From the NCBI GenBank assembly GCA_035048485.1, contig CM068593.1, forward strand, positions 5,899,151 through 5,963,150: DNA of 64,000 nt, given 5' to 3'. The translations under genes were made by a program, and so were the position numbers. The notes below the pieces were generated by a model. That model saw only the letters and a list, made by a program, of their open reading frames with translations, was not told the DNA's origin and did not search any database. Every line of letters starts with the position of its first letter. Position 1 is the stretch's first letter. The DNA is from Pteria penguin. Taxonomy: Eukaryota; Mollusca; Bivalvia; Pterioida; Pteriidae. This document shows, piece by piece, positions 49,410 to 60,397 of this stretch.

Positions 49410-50006
49410 AGGACGTAGTAACGTGTGGGTGGTCTTTTATGACGTAGTAACGTGTGGATGGTCTTTTATGACGTAGTAGTGATGCGCGGATTGCCTATGT
49501 GAGGTAGTGATTCGCGGATTGCCTATGTGAGTTAGTGATGTGCCGATTGCCTCTATGAGGTAGTGATGCACGGATTGCCTTTATGAGGTAGTGATTCGCG
49601 GATTGCCTGTGTGAGGTAGTGGTGCGCGGATTGCCTCTGAGGTAGTGATGCGCGGATTGCCTTTATGAGGTAGTGAAGCGCTTATGGCCTATGTGAGGTA
49701 GTGTTGCGCGGATTGCCTCCATGAAGTAGTGATGCGCGGACTGCCTCTATGAGGTAGTGATGCGCGGATTGGCTCTGTGAGGTACCGATGTGCAGATTGT
49801 CTCTATGAGGTAGTGATGCGCGGACTGCCACTGTGAGGTAGTGATGCGCGAATTACCTCCATGAGGTAGTGATGCGCGGATTGTCTCTATGAGGTAGTGA
49901 TGCGCAGATTTCCTCTGTGAGGTAGTGATGCGCGTATAGCCTCTATGAGATAGTGATGAGCGGATTGCTTCTGTGAGGTAGTGATGCGCGGATTGCCTCT
50001 GTGAGG

Positions 50007-50172
50007 TTGGTTGATTGGTGTTTTACGTTGTTTTCAACAATTTTTCCTTAATATTGCGACATGGAAGCAGGAGGTACCACCCTCTTGAACATAGTAGCGC
50101 AACCCGGGAATCGAACCCGGATCGTCGGCGCCGTAAGCCAAGCGCTTAATCACTACACCAAGCCTACCCCCT
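50007..50172 (-). mobile_element. tRNA-derived SINE inserted in the 28-bp array
   Basis: This is an inverted copy of the SINE at 41167-41345: on the minus strand, A box TGGTGTAGTGATTAAGCGC, B box GGGTTCGATTCCCGGG and tail AACACCAATCAACCAACC. CCTCTGTGAGG flanks it at 49996-50006 and 50173-50183, a target duplication made from the array unit. Confidence 0.9.
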
Positions 50173-50828
50173 CCTCTGTGAGGTAGTGATGCGCGGATTG
50201 CCTGTATGAGGTAATGATGCGCGGATTGCCTCTGTGAGGTAGTTTTGCAGGGATTGCCTGTATGAGGTAATGATGCGCGGATTGCCTCTGTGAGGTAGTG
50301 ATGTGCGGACTGCCTCTTTGAGGTAGTGATGCGCGGATTGCCGCTGTGAGGTAGTGATGCGCGGATTGCCACTGTGAGGTAGTTATGTGCGGATTGCCTG
50401 TATGAGGTAATGATGTGCGGACTGCCTCTCTGAGGTGATGATTCGCGGATTGCCTCTATGAGGTAATGATGTGCGGACTGCCTCTCTGAGGTAGTGATGC
50501 GCGGATTGCCTGTGAGGTAGTGATGGGCGGATTGACTCTCTGAGGTAGTGATGCGCAGATTGCCTCGATGAGGTAGTGATGCGCACATTGCCTCTGTGAG
50601 GTAGTGATGCGCGGATTGCCTCTCTGAGGTAGTGATTCGCGGATTGTCTCTGTGAGGTAGTGATGTGCGGATTGTTTCTATGAGGTAGTGATGTGCGGAT
50701 TGCCTGTATGAGGCAGGGATGCGCAAATTGCCTTTATGAGGTAGTGATTCTCGGATTGTCTCTGTTAGGTAATGATGTGCGGATGGCCTATGTGAGGTAG
50801 TAATGCGCGGATTGCCCATGTGAGGTAG

Positions 50829-51506
50829 CAGGTCTTTTTTTCACTATTTTGGGAACATGGCCCATGGCGCTGGAATTGGGAATTTGGCTCCAAATTGGGA
50901 ATTTTTTTTAAATAAAATGTTTTAAATATCTATTAAATATGTTATATACTGCTATTAGAATATAAAAGAAATAGATACAATATATTATTGTAGCTTCGTT
51001 GATGCAGTAAATTTGAGTTTGAGATAGGTTGGGTAGTTTTGGTAGTGTTTGGTGTTTAGGAGCACTGCAAAATTACGGGCGTACATATATCCAATTCCCG
51101 CAATCTACCGTAACTTTGTATCTTATCAGTATCAAATAACTTTATTCTAGTTGATCACAGCAGGTATCAAATATTTACGACGGTTACATGTCCTGGTCAA
51201 TTAACTTCCCTCTACAAGTGCCTTTTGAGATAAAGAAAGGAAAAGACAGACACTTTATTCAAACAATTGTGATATATACAGAGTGATAGTTAACACAGAA
51301 TTCTTTATCGGACATCTGGACAGATTAAGCACGATTTCTAGTTGGTCTGTAGAAATTTTTGCCTGTTAAGACTGACGGTCCAATACTCTTCATGATTGGT
51401 GCTCATGATTGGAAATTTCTTGGCCAAAATTTGGAAAAAAAGATACGATTTGCAATGGGGAACATAGCCGAATATCGGCCATATAATACGCAGAAAAAAA
51501 GCCCTG
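50829..51506. mobile_element. Non-autonomous DNA-transposon-like insertion in the 28-bp array
   Basis: The left end CAGGTCTTTTTTTC and the reverse complement of the right end, CAGGGCTTTTTTTC, form 14-bp inverted repeats. The array stops exactly at the left end and resumes at the right. The CAGGG-type terminus suggests the hAT superfamily. The flanks (TGAGGTAG against a TGGATAG-like sequence) are only roughly duplicated, so the class is tentative. No transposase was seen. Confidence 0.55.
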
Positions 51507-52544
51507 GATAGTGATTCGCGGATTGCCTATGTGAGGTATTGATGTGCCGATTGCCTCTATGAGGTAGTGATGCACGGATTGCCTTAATGAGGTAGTGATT
51601 CGCGGATTGCCTATGTGAGGTAGTGATGCGCGGATTGCCTCTATGAGGTAGTGATGCGCGGATGGCCTATGTGAGGTAGTGATGCGAGGACTGCCGCTAT
51701 GAGGTAGTGATTCGCGGATTGTCTCTGTTAGGTAGTGATGTGCGGATTGTCTCTATGAAGTAGTGATACGCGGATTGCCTCTGTTAGGTAGTGATGTGCG
51801 GATTGTCTCTATGAGGTAGTGATGCGCGGATTGCCTTTATGAGGTAATGTTGCGCGGATTGTGTCTGTTAGGTAGTGATGTGCGGATTGTCTCTATGAGG
51901 TAGTGATGCGCGGATTGCCTCTATTAGGTAGTGATGTGCGGATTGTCTCTATGAGGTAGTGATGCGCGGATTGCATTTATGAGGTAGTGTTGCGCGGATT
52001 GCCTTTGTATGTGATGTAATAAAGTATGCTATGTAGATATAACGTAGTAGTGTGTATTGTCTTTGTGACTTAGTAATATGTGGGTTAACTTATGATGCTG
52101 TATATGTATAACTTGTCTTGTGACATAGTTACATATTTGCTGTCTTTATTACATAGCCTATTGGACGAACTATGTGTCTTCATAATCAACAAAGACCACC
52201 GTCTAGCAACGCCATTAGTATGGTCAGTCGAGACCCAGAATAAGCTTAGGCTACTAATCAATCTATTGTTTCTGTTTGATCGCTTTCATTGTCAAATGAC
52301 TTTGTGAACTTCAGTATTTCAAAGATTCGTTCATTATTACAATCATAGCAATTTATTGATGGAAATAATAATATACAACTGGTCAACGCAAGGTCAATGT
52401 ATTGGAGATCGCAGATTTTACCAATATAAAAAGAAAGCCATAAGACAGAATCTCAATAAGTATATCTCTCTGGAGACAGCACTAAAAGAAATACAAAGCT
52501 ATTATCAAAACTTTGTAAAACTATTTGTCTCAATCAGCAGCTTG

Positions 52545-53235
52545 TCCCATTTCAAGGATATCGGACCTGCCTTATCTGCAAGTTGTCCCATTCAAAAGAT
52601 ATCGGACCTGCCTTATCTGCAAGTTGTCCCATTCAAAAGATACTGGCTCTGCCTTATCGTGTACCTGTCTCAACCTGCAGGTTGTCCCATTCAAAAGATA
52701 TCGGCCCTGCCTTATCATGTACCTGTCTCAACCTGCTGGTTGTCTCTTTCAAAAGATATCGGCCCTGCCTTATCATGTACCTGTCTCAACCTGCTGGTTG
52801 TCTCTTTCAAAAGATATCGACCCTGCCTTATCGTGTACCTGTCTCAGTCTGCAGGTTGTCCCTTTCAAAAGATACCGGCTCTCCGTTATCAAAAGATACT
52901 GGATCTGCCTTATCATGTACCTGTCTCAACTTGGAGGTTGTCCCATTCAAAAGATATCGGCCCTGCCTTATCATGTACCTGTCTCAACCTGCAGGTTGTC
53001 CCTTTCAAAAGATATCGGCCCTGCCTTATCGTGTACCTGTCTCAGTCTACAGGTTGTCCCTTTCAAAAGATATCAGCCTTGTCTTATCATGTAAATGTCT
53101 CGACCTGCAGGGTGTCCCTTTCAAAAGATATCGGCCTTGTCTTATCATGTACCTGTCTAAACCTGCAGCTTGTCCCATTCAAAAAATATCGGCCCAGCCT
53201 TATCGTGTACCTGTCTCAACCGTCAAGATACGGCC
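52545..53235. repeat. Minisatellite, 58-bp unit, about 12 copies, open in three frames
   Basis: The unit contains CCTGTCTCAACCTGCAGGTT, GTCCCATTCAAAAGATATCG and GCCCTGCCTTATCATGTA. Because 58 is not a multiple of 3 and the unit has no plus-strand stop, all three forward frames stay open (306, 271 and 189 codons). I treat them as array artefacts. Confidence 0.93.
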
Positions 53236-53304
53236 CTGCTTTACTGCGAGAATGTTTACCAATGTATTATATATAACTATTAAAGGATTCAACTATATTA
53301 TTTA

Positions 53305-54282
53305 TACCCCCCCCCCCCGCAAACGAAGTTGGGGGGGGGGGTATATAGGAATCACCTTGTTCGTCTGTCTGTCCGTATGTCTGTCCAGAAAACTTTAACT
53401 TTAGCTATAACTTTTAAACCAAAAGAGACTGGGTATTCATACTACACATGTATATTCCTTGTGGCAAGACCTTATTTTTTTGATACCAAAATTTTTGATC
53501 TTGTGACCTTGGCCTTGACATTTGACTTACTTTTTAAAAACTTTAACCTTAGCCATAACTTTTGAACCAAAAGAGACTGGGTATTCATACTACACATGTA
53601 TATTCCTTATGGCAAGACCTTTTTTGGTACCAAAATTTTTGACCTTGTGACCTTGGCCTTGACATTTGACTTACTTTTTAAAAACTTTAACCTTAGCCAT
53701 AACTTTTGAACCAAAAGAGACTGGGTATTCATACTACACATGTATATTCCTTATGGCAAGACCTTTTTTGGTACCAAAATTTTTGACCTTGTGACCTTGG
53801 CCTTGACATTTGACTTTTTTTTAAAACTTTAACTTTGACGGTAAAGTATAATCAAAGAGGGATAGGGAGTCCATTTTACATGTGTGTATTCTGTATGACA
53901 AGTCCTGTACTCTGATACAAGAAGAATTTACACAACCCCCTTGACTTTCACCTTCTTCTCAAAATATTTTAGCATAAAAATATGTATTAAAATCGCGAAA
54001 TTTAAATGCAGGCAATAAAAGAAGTTTACATTACTGTAAATCTGCAGCTATTCACGAGACTTTATCTTCGCGAGATTGTTGCCTTTGATATATTTGTGAA
54101 TTGAAACTTTACCATGTATCTGATGTTTCTGCTTTGAATTGTAAATAGTAGATGTTTTATATTGCACATGAGAATCCTCATAAACAGATCTTTCATTTGA
54201 AACCATTACCTTTGTCCTTGGTCTATGCCCTATTTTGAATTTTGGTGCCGCGGGGGTATTTGTCCCATTAGGACAGTTCTAA
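53305..54282 (+). mobile_element. Family B rolling-circle-like element, copy 3
   Basis: It starts TACCCCCCC...GCAAACGAAGTT with long C and G runs. The 3' end GCGGGGGTATTTGTCCCATT then AGGACAGTTCTAA is followed by T, so it also ends in CTRR. The core shares its tandem unit with the 18.9-kb copy (ACTTTTGAACCAAAAGAGAC, GACCTTGGCCTTGACATTTG), then about 350 bp of unrelated sequence before the end. Confidence 0.65.
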
Positions 54283-54779
54283 TGTATTTTTGTTTCGTTT
54301 TTTTTTTTTATTATTATTATCAAATGACTGAAGGTAGAAAACATTAATATTGATCATGTCCCGCATGAGTTCATTCGTAAAAAGGTATGGAATATATACG
54401 TGTATAGTTCGCAAGTAAAACACACCAGTATCTAGCAAGTATCCTACAAATTCGCTGATTTCCCATTACTGTTTATTCAATTCTGCATATTTCATGAAAA
54501 TTGTCAACCGACACATCTTAAACTCTTTTGAGTTCATTTTTTCTAAAATCATCTCATGATCTTAATTGATCTTATTTCTTTAAACGTACCTGATTAACTA
54601 ATCTGATAACTGTTAACAGATCTAATTATACTTAGCTAGTATGATTACACTGGACTGATCTCATTACTCTTTCATGATTTTATTAACTGATACAATAACT
54701 CTTAAATGATGTGATTATTTTCTATTCATCTGATTAAACTTAATCGACATATATATGACAACATTTATCTAATCTGAGA

Positions 54780-55260
54780 ACTGATATGTTTACTGATAAC
54801 TGTGCTGATAACACTTAACTAACCTGATTACTATCAACTTATCTGAGTACTGATAACTGTGCTGATAACACTTAACTAACCTGATTACTATCAACTTATC
54901 TGAGTACTGATAACTGTGCTGATAACACTCAACTAACCTGATTACTATCAACTTATCTGAGTACTGATAATAGTGCTGATAACACTTAACTTACCTGATT
55001 ATTACCAACTTCTCTGAGTACTGATAACTGTGCTGATAACACTTAACTAACCTGATAACAATCAACTTATCTGAGTACTGATAATTGTGCTGATAACACT
55101 TAACTAACCTGATTACTGCCAACTTATCTGAGTACTGATAACTGTGCTGATAACACTTAACTAACCTGATAACTATCAACTTATCTGAGTACTGATTAGT
55201 GTGCTGATAACGCTTCATTAAGCAGATCAACATATGTGATAACCGGTAATTGTGCTGATA
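54780..55260. repeat. Minisatellite, 57-bp unit, about 8 copies
   Basis: The unit contains GTACTGATAACTGTGCTGAT, AACACTTAACTAACCTGATT and ACTATCAACTTATCTGA. Confidence 0.93.
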
Positions 55261-55704
55261 ACTCTCGACTGATCTGATGACTATTTACTAAATCTGACTC
55301 TTATTAACTGATTTGATGGATCTGATTTTTAACTAATAAGAATTACACTTATCGATTAATTTACTCTCATTTCTTGTCTAATTTAATCCATCATGTTTAC
55401 CTGTATCATAATGCATATTGTGAGTATCATAATATGTTTAGCATTTCTATGTTATCATGCTATATGTAATGTAGACAGCAGAGTCAATGAAACATGAAGC
55501 GATGATAGATAACATTTGTTATGTATCTGTATTACTGTTCAGACGTCTATACTTCGCCGCCTTTATCACTCATACATAAATGTAATAAAAGTACTTAAAG
55601 TGTTGAATTTACGGATCCAGAATGTACGGTTGGTCTTATATTCATTTTTTTCTCCAAAATGAAAATCTTATTACATACAAATGCGAGATAATTGTTGGCA
55701 TGTT

Positions 55705-56385
55705 TTACTCTTCCTCATGCGGAGAATAATTGACGTGTTTTACTCGTCATCATGCGGAGAATAATTGACATGTTTTACTCGTCATCAAGCGGAGAATAAT
55801 TGACATGTTTTACTCGTCATCATGCGGAGAATAATTGACATGTTCTACTCGTCATCATGCGGAGAATAATTGACATGTTTTACTCGTCATCATGCGGAGA
55901 ATAATTGACGTGTTCTACTCGTCATCAAGCGGAGAATAATTGACATGTTTTACTCGTCATCAAGCGGAGAATTTTACTCGTCATCATGCGGAGAATAATT
56001 GACAGGTTTTACTCGTCATCATGCGGAGAATAATTGACATGTTCTACTCGTCATCATGCGGAGAATAATTGACATGTTTTACTCGTCATCAAGCGGAGAA
56101 TAATTGACATGTTTTACTCGTCATCATGCGGAGAATAATTGACATGTTTTACTCGTCATCATGCGGAGAATAATTGACATGTTTTACTCGTCATCATGCG
56201 GAGAATAATTGACGTGTTCTACTCGTCATCAAGCCGAGAATAATTGACATGTTTTACTCGTCATCAAGCGGAGAATAATTGACATGTTTTACTCGTCATC
56301 AAGCGGAGAATAATTGACATGTTTTACTCGTCATCATGCGGAGAATAATTGACATGTTTTACTCGTCATCATGCGGTGAACTCAT
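55705..56385. repeat. Minisatellite, 35-bp unit, about 19 copies
   Basis: The unit contains GAGAATAATTGACATGTTTT then ACTCGTCATCATGCG. It is highly homogeneous; the main variants are ATGCGG/AAGCGG and TTTTAC/TTCTAC. Confidence 0.95.
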
Positions 56386-58060
56386 GAAAATAAGGCATGG
56401 AACTGATCCCAAGGTCCTGGTTTGTAGTTGTAGGAGAATGATGGACTAATCTTCTTATAGACATTATAGTAAAACGATTTCCAAGAAATTGGTTTTGAGT
56501 GGTTTATCTTGCAACACCTCGAATTCTAGTCTGTTAATAATTATGAAGAAATCTTGGAAGTAAAAATGCTCTAAACGTCTTGCAGTGAAAGAAAATGATA
56601 ACTACTAATTAATGCATCATGGCATCTACAGAACAGGATGACGTGGCTTGGTTATGATGGATATCTATTGGGTTTCTCCTATGTTATTAACTGAAATTAT
56701 ATATTGCTATTATTAAAGTATGTATTGCAGCACCGTTCTTTGTGCATTGTCTACATTCATGGCATCGCCTTAATATGTATAAATAGGAAACCTAATAATT
56801 TCTTGCCGTTCGTTACATGAATGTTCAATACAAACTGATCTGTAATGACATCACTACCATGTTTGGTGATATGTATCAACATTGTTAGACATATACTGGA
56901 TTAAGAGACTTTCGTACATTTGCAACAAAATAAGCGTTCTCATACTAATCAAATATTCATTTCACAACACATGTGTGGTCAGCGGGTTTTTTTAACAGTT
57001 TGTGTATGAAATTTTACCGAAGAAAATTCTAGATGTCGATCGAGGACATAGCAGCTTTCTGTATGATGTCATGGTACTGATATGTCGGCCTCTGGTATAT
57101 ATAAATAAGAAGACTGCACATTCTAATCTATTTATCTATTCAAAAATCGACTTCCCTCATGAAAGATTTTTATACTTGTGTGCTTCTGGTGGGTTATCAA
57201 TCAGGTGATATTTACTTGTGTGCTTCTGGTGGGTTATCAATCGGGTGATATTTCAGTTTCTAGGTTTACATCAACCAGGTGATATACAGCATCTTAAACC
57301 TGGGACCCCCTCTATGGCCCTACGTCTATTTGGACATTCTTGACTCTTCGATTAAGTAGTAGTGATTAATGTCATTGTACCTCTATGAGTTTTAGGGTTT
57401 CTGTATAGAAATACAACAAAAAGCCTTCATACACAGTCATCGTCTCCAAAGATTTAGTAGTGTGGATGTGACTTATTCATACACAGTCATCGTCACCAAA
57501 GATTTAGTAGTTTGGATGTGACTTATTCATACATAGTTATCGTCTTCAATTCTTTAGCAGTTTGGATGTGATTGTTTTAGACACCAAGTCTCTAGGGTCT
57601 GAGTAAGTCGTATAATTATGATATTGGTGCACGCACATGGATGTGATGATTATTGTATTCTGTGATAATTTAATAGATAAAAATATAGAGAATAATATGC
57701 TACACAAATAATGCCCATCTAATCAATATTGTATTCATGACTTTTCCAGTTAATACGCATGGCATAAACGTTTTCCGATACAAAAATAACAATGCAGATG
57801 GTATGACATAAAATCAGGAAAGCAACTCAACATTGATTTGAGGTAAATGTTCACATTAACACTGATATTATATATCACAATAAAAAATTATAGTTGGAAT
57901 TTGTAATCGTAGTAACCATGTAATTTGTTACTATGGTAACAATACATTTGTTTCCATAGTGACATGAAATAAACTGCTAACATAACGAAACCTTCCTATT
58001 AATATTAAAAATCTGTTCGATACATTTACCAGAACCTATTACGAAGATTAGCTGCAATTA
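56386..58060. other. Mostly unique intronic DNA with two short duplications
   Basis: A direct duplication of about 45 bp (CTTGTGTGCTTCTGGTGGGT) lies at about 57172-57255, and about 2.5 copies of a roughly 56-60-bp unit (ACACAGTCATCGTC) at about 57430-57560. The X-box-like pair is at 57927-57963. No exon was recognised. Confidence 0.5.
57927..57963. promoter_or_regulatory. Paired RFX X-box-like motifs
   Basis: GTTACTATGGTAAC (57927-57940) and GTTTCCATAGTGAC (57950-57963) each fit the X-box consensus RYYNYY-AT-RRNRAC at every position, and start 23 bp apart. RFX factors bind X-boxes, best known upstream of ciliary genes. The pair lies in intron 1, about 1.7 kb downstream of predicted innexin exon 1. 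Because the sites are near-palindromic they can also form a small hairpin, so a structural explanation is possible. Confidence 0.4.
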
Positions 58061-58064
58061 TCAA

Positions 58065-58268
58065 TACTGTGGCAGCACACTATATGTATGTCAATACTAT
58101 GGCGGCACACTGTATATGTCAATACTATGGCGGCACACTGTATGTATGTCATTACTATGGCAGCACACTGTATGTATGTCAATACTATGGCAGCACACTG
58201 TATATGTCAATACTATGGCGGCACATTGTATATGTCAATACTATGGCGGCACACTGTATATATGTCAA
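58065..58268. repeat. Minisatellite, about 28-32-bp unit, about 7 copies
   Basis: The unit contains TATGTCAATACTATGGCGGC then ACACTGTA. A 4-bp TATG length variant explains the two unit sizes. Confidence 0.92.
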
Positions 58269-58384
58269 AGTTGATCTGATTGTGAGGTCTCGCTATAAGC
58301 ATTTAGAAAATTACACGATTTTAATTCAGTGATTTGACGAGTATCTCACTCTGATCTCCAAGATCTGTTTCTTCGCATATCAGA

Positions 58385-58588
58385 TCCAGACGTAAGAGCA
58401 CTGCATTCGAGCCACCGAGTAGGTTCCGGACGTAAGAGCACTGCATTCGAGCCACCGAGTAGGTTCCGGACGCAAGAGCGCTGCATTCGAGCCATCGAGT
58501 AGGTTCCGGACGCAAGAGCGCTGCATTCGAGCCACCGAGTAGGTTCCGGACGCAAGAGCACTGCATTCGAGCCATCGAGTAGGTTCTT
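58385..58588. repeat. Minisatellite, 40-bp unit, about 5 copies
   Basis: The unit contains AGGTTCCGGACGCAAGAGCG then CTGCATTCGAGCCACCGAGT. It is GC-richer than its surroundings. Three overlapping minus-strand frames of 70-85 codons come from it. Confidence 0.93.
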
Positions 58589-59329
58589 TATACGACGCCA
58601 CAGTAATCATAATATCGATTGTGTCTAGAGAATGCTAAAATACATATGGTCATCTTAAACCAGCAACAAAATGAAATATTAAAACGAGTCTGTATTATTT
58701 ATAAAACATCATACATTCCTACTGTACTGTATTTTGAATACACGTTTAGCGATGTTGCATTGTTTGGCTTGTATTACAGTACATGTATATTTATGTCCGA
58801 GTGGGATAACTGTTACGTATAATACAGAACCAACTTAGTGTTCCAGAAGACGGTCATCTAAGACCTAACGGACAAAGAGGTTTGAACCTCAACCTTCAGG
58901 ACTGTACTGATTAATTACTAGGTATATTTTTCATTCACCTGTTTCGTGATTTCTGACTAGTGAAATTTAAGTAATATAAGGGTTAGTAAAAGTGCGACAA
59001 ACTGGTTTGCTTAATTTATTTTCATTTCTTTCAGTTCTCTATGGTGAAAAGTCTTAATATGTTCTATCGGTTTATTCTCTTTCAGCACCACATTATAATT
59101 ATATATTAAGATATTCAAATAGGCAAAGATCCTTACATTGCTGAGGAAGTTTTTTTTTCACGAATTCGGATTTTCCCCCTTTATATTCTTATCCATCCTC
59201 TTGCCGTCTCACTAACATTCTTTCATCTCAAAGTAACAAAAACAAATGCAAACCAACCTACAACACATATACAACAACATACAAATAACAAATGACTAAG
59301 GAGTTTTTTCCTTCCTCTTGGGTGTTCTC

Positions 59330-59407
59330 TGTCATTTGATAACTTTTGATTTTTCTGATCAAAAGTGATCACATGACAACAGAAAAATCATTAGTTATCA
59401 AATGACA
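59330..59407. repeat. Hairpin, 28-bp arms, near the exon 1 donor
   Basis: TGTCATTTGATAAC...GATTTTTCTG (59330-59357) pairs with 59380-59407 with about three mismatches around a 22-nt loop. It lies about 220 bp inside intron 1. It may be a small MITE or a stable structure in the pre-mRNA near the splice donor. Confidence 0.65.
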
Positions 59408-59626
59408 ACTCTCCTAGTGCGCTCTAGGATGCATTCTACAAATTTCATCAGGATTTTGATCCAGAATAAGGAGAATTTTTCATGGGTACAAAAATCAATC
59501 ATATTAAGAAAAACTGTATATAAATTAATATTATAGATCTATTTTCCCCAACTTAATTGATATTTCCTGCCATTCAAACAAACCATGAATTTAACTACAG
59601 TGTGTATTAGACAGAAGAGTTCCTAC

Positions 59627-59853
59627 CCGTCCTCAAGGACGTACTCCCCGAGTGTCCTTAGTAGCTCAAATTCCAGAGGAGTTTCCTCGTCGTCAGGAAG
59701 TTGGATCGCGTTACCATGACTCTGACTGCTGTCCTTGTGGTCATGGTGGCCATCTTGTGAGTGTTGGTGTTGATGTTGATGACGATGACGGTGATGATGG
59801 TGTTTTTTGTGACCGTGGGATTTTGAGCCTCCCGATTTTTTCTTTCCTCCCAT
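59627..59853 (-). CDS. Innexin, predicted exon 1: His-rich N-terminal extension
   Basis: The ATG at 59853 opens 75 codons plus 2 nt, then a splice donor (GG|gtagga). The peptide starts MGGKKKSGGSKSHGHKK and has 15 His within residues 13-46 (an HHHH run, then HRHRHQHQHQH). An acidic stretch follows (LPDDEETPLEFE) and then LLRTLGEYVLED. An in-frame TAA lies a few codons upstream, so this is the first usable ATG; the base after it is G, a fair Kozak context. The donor leaves two bases (GG), exactly what the exon 2 acceptor at 23824 needs, giving ...EDG-LDSVLGSF. Innexins usually start at about the L-D-S position, so this would be an extra cytosolic segment at the pore-lining N-terminus. The 35.8-kb link is inferred from phase and the absence of a rival partner. 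Exon 1 could instead belong to another gene or be an alternative first exon. The N-terminal Gly lacks the usual small residue at position 6 for myristoylation. Confidence 0.6.
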
Positions 59854-60397
59854 ACAAATCTGCTGGAGGCGATCAGTAATACCTTACCATATATCGCCTG
59901 TTATTTGTTTTTCGCTTTTGAATTAATGTTCCTTCGTAACTCACAGGGTGATACCCTATCATTATTGATCATTCAAATCACATAACTCTTCCCGCCAAAA
60001 GTTTCAATCAATTGTTTCGTTTTTCCTGGTATTACTATGCTACTGGTTTCACCAGTGCATCACATTCACACAGACAGCCGAAATTTATTGGCTAGCACTG
60101 ATTTAATTTATCCACTACGATCTTTTCAATGTGAAATAACACGTAACCACTCAGAAAATAAAAGAAACATAAGTTTTTATCTTTTCAGTATTAATTATAT
60201 CAGTCACTTCCTGGATATTTTCAAGTTATTCACATTTTTATTAACTCCAGTCGCATAAACGGTATATCGATGATACAAATGTTATATTCATTCCTTATAT
60301 ATTTGTCTTAGGAGCAAATTTGAATGAATTCGCACCTAGTCCACCAGAGGCATGTGAAATAATGAATAATACCCCCAAATTTCCGAAGAAGTCTTAA
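59854..60397. other. Putative innexin 5' flank / 5' UTR region
   Basis: This is unique DNA directly upstream of the exon 1 ATG (minus-strand gene). A possible acceptor (gcctccagcag) sits just before the ATG, so the 5' UTR may itself be spliced. No convincing TATA box or initiator could be assigned. Confidence 0.35.

Larger units (their letters stand above)
49410..52010. repeat. Minisatellite, 28-bp unit, split by a SINE and a 678-bp insertion
   Basis: The unit contains GAGGTAGTGATGCGCGGATT then GCCTCTAT. It occupies 49410-50006, 50173-50828 and 51507-52010, over 60 copies in total by rough count. The minus strand lacks stops in most copies, so long frames with repeated S-A-H-H-Y-L and R-I-T-T-S appear. 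The longest of these runs 261 codons (50034-50819). Confidence 0.95.

Noticed and set aside
50034..50819. 261-codon minus-strand ORF with repeated S-A-H-H-Y-L peptides
   Set aside because: It is translation of the 28-bp minisatellite (84 bp = 28 codons per frame cycle), and its C-terminal part reads into a SINE. The period is not a multiple of three and no domain is present.
52356..53276. 306-codon plus-strand ORF with repeated C-L-N-L-Q-V-V-P-F-K-R-Y
   Set aside because: It is array-derived: the other two forward frames are open over the same stretch, which would not be expected of a selected coding frame.
59652..59879. Plus-strand 75-codon ORF opposite exon 1
   Set aside because: It is the antisense shadow of the His-rich coding exon; its Asp/Val-rich run is the complement of the His codons.
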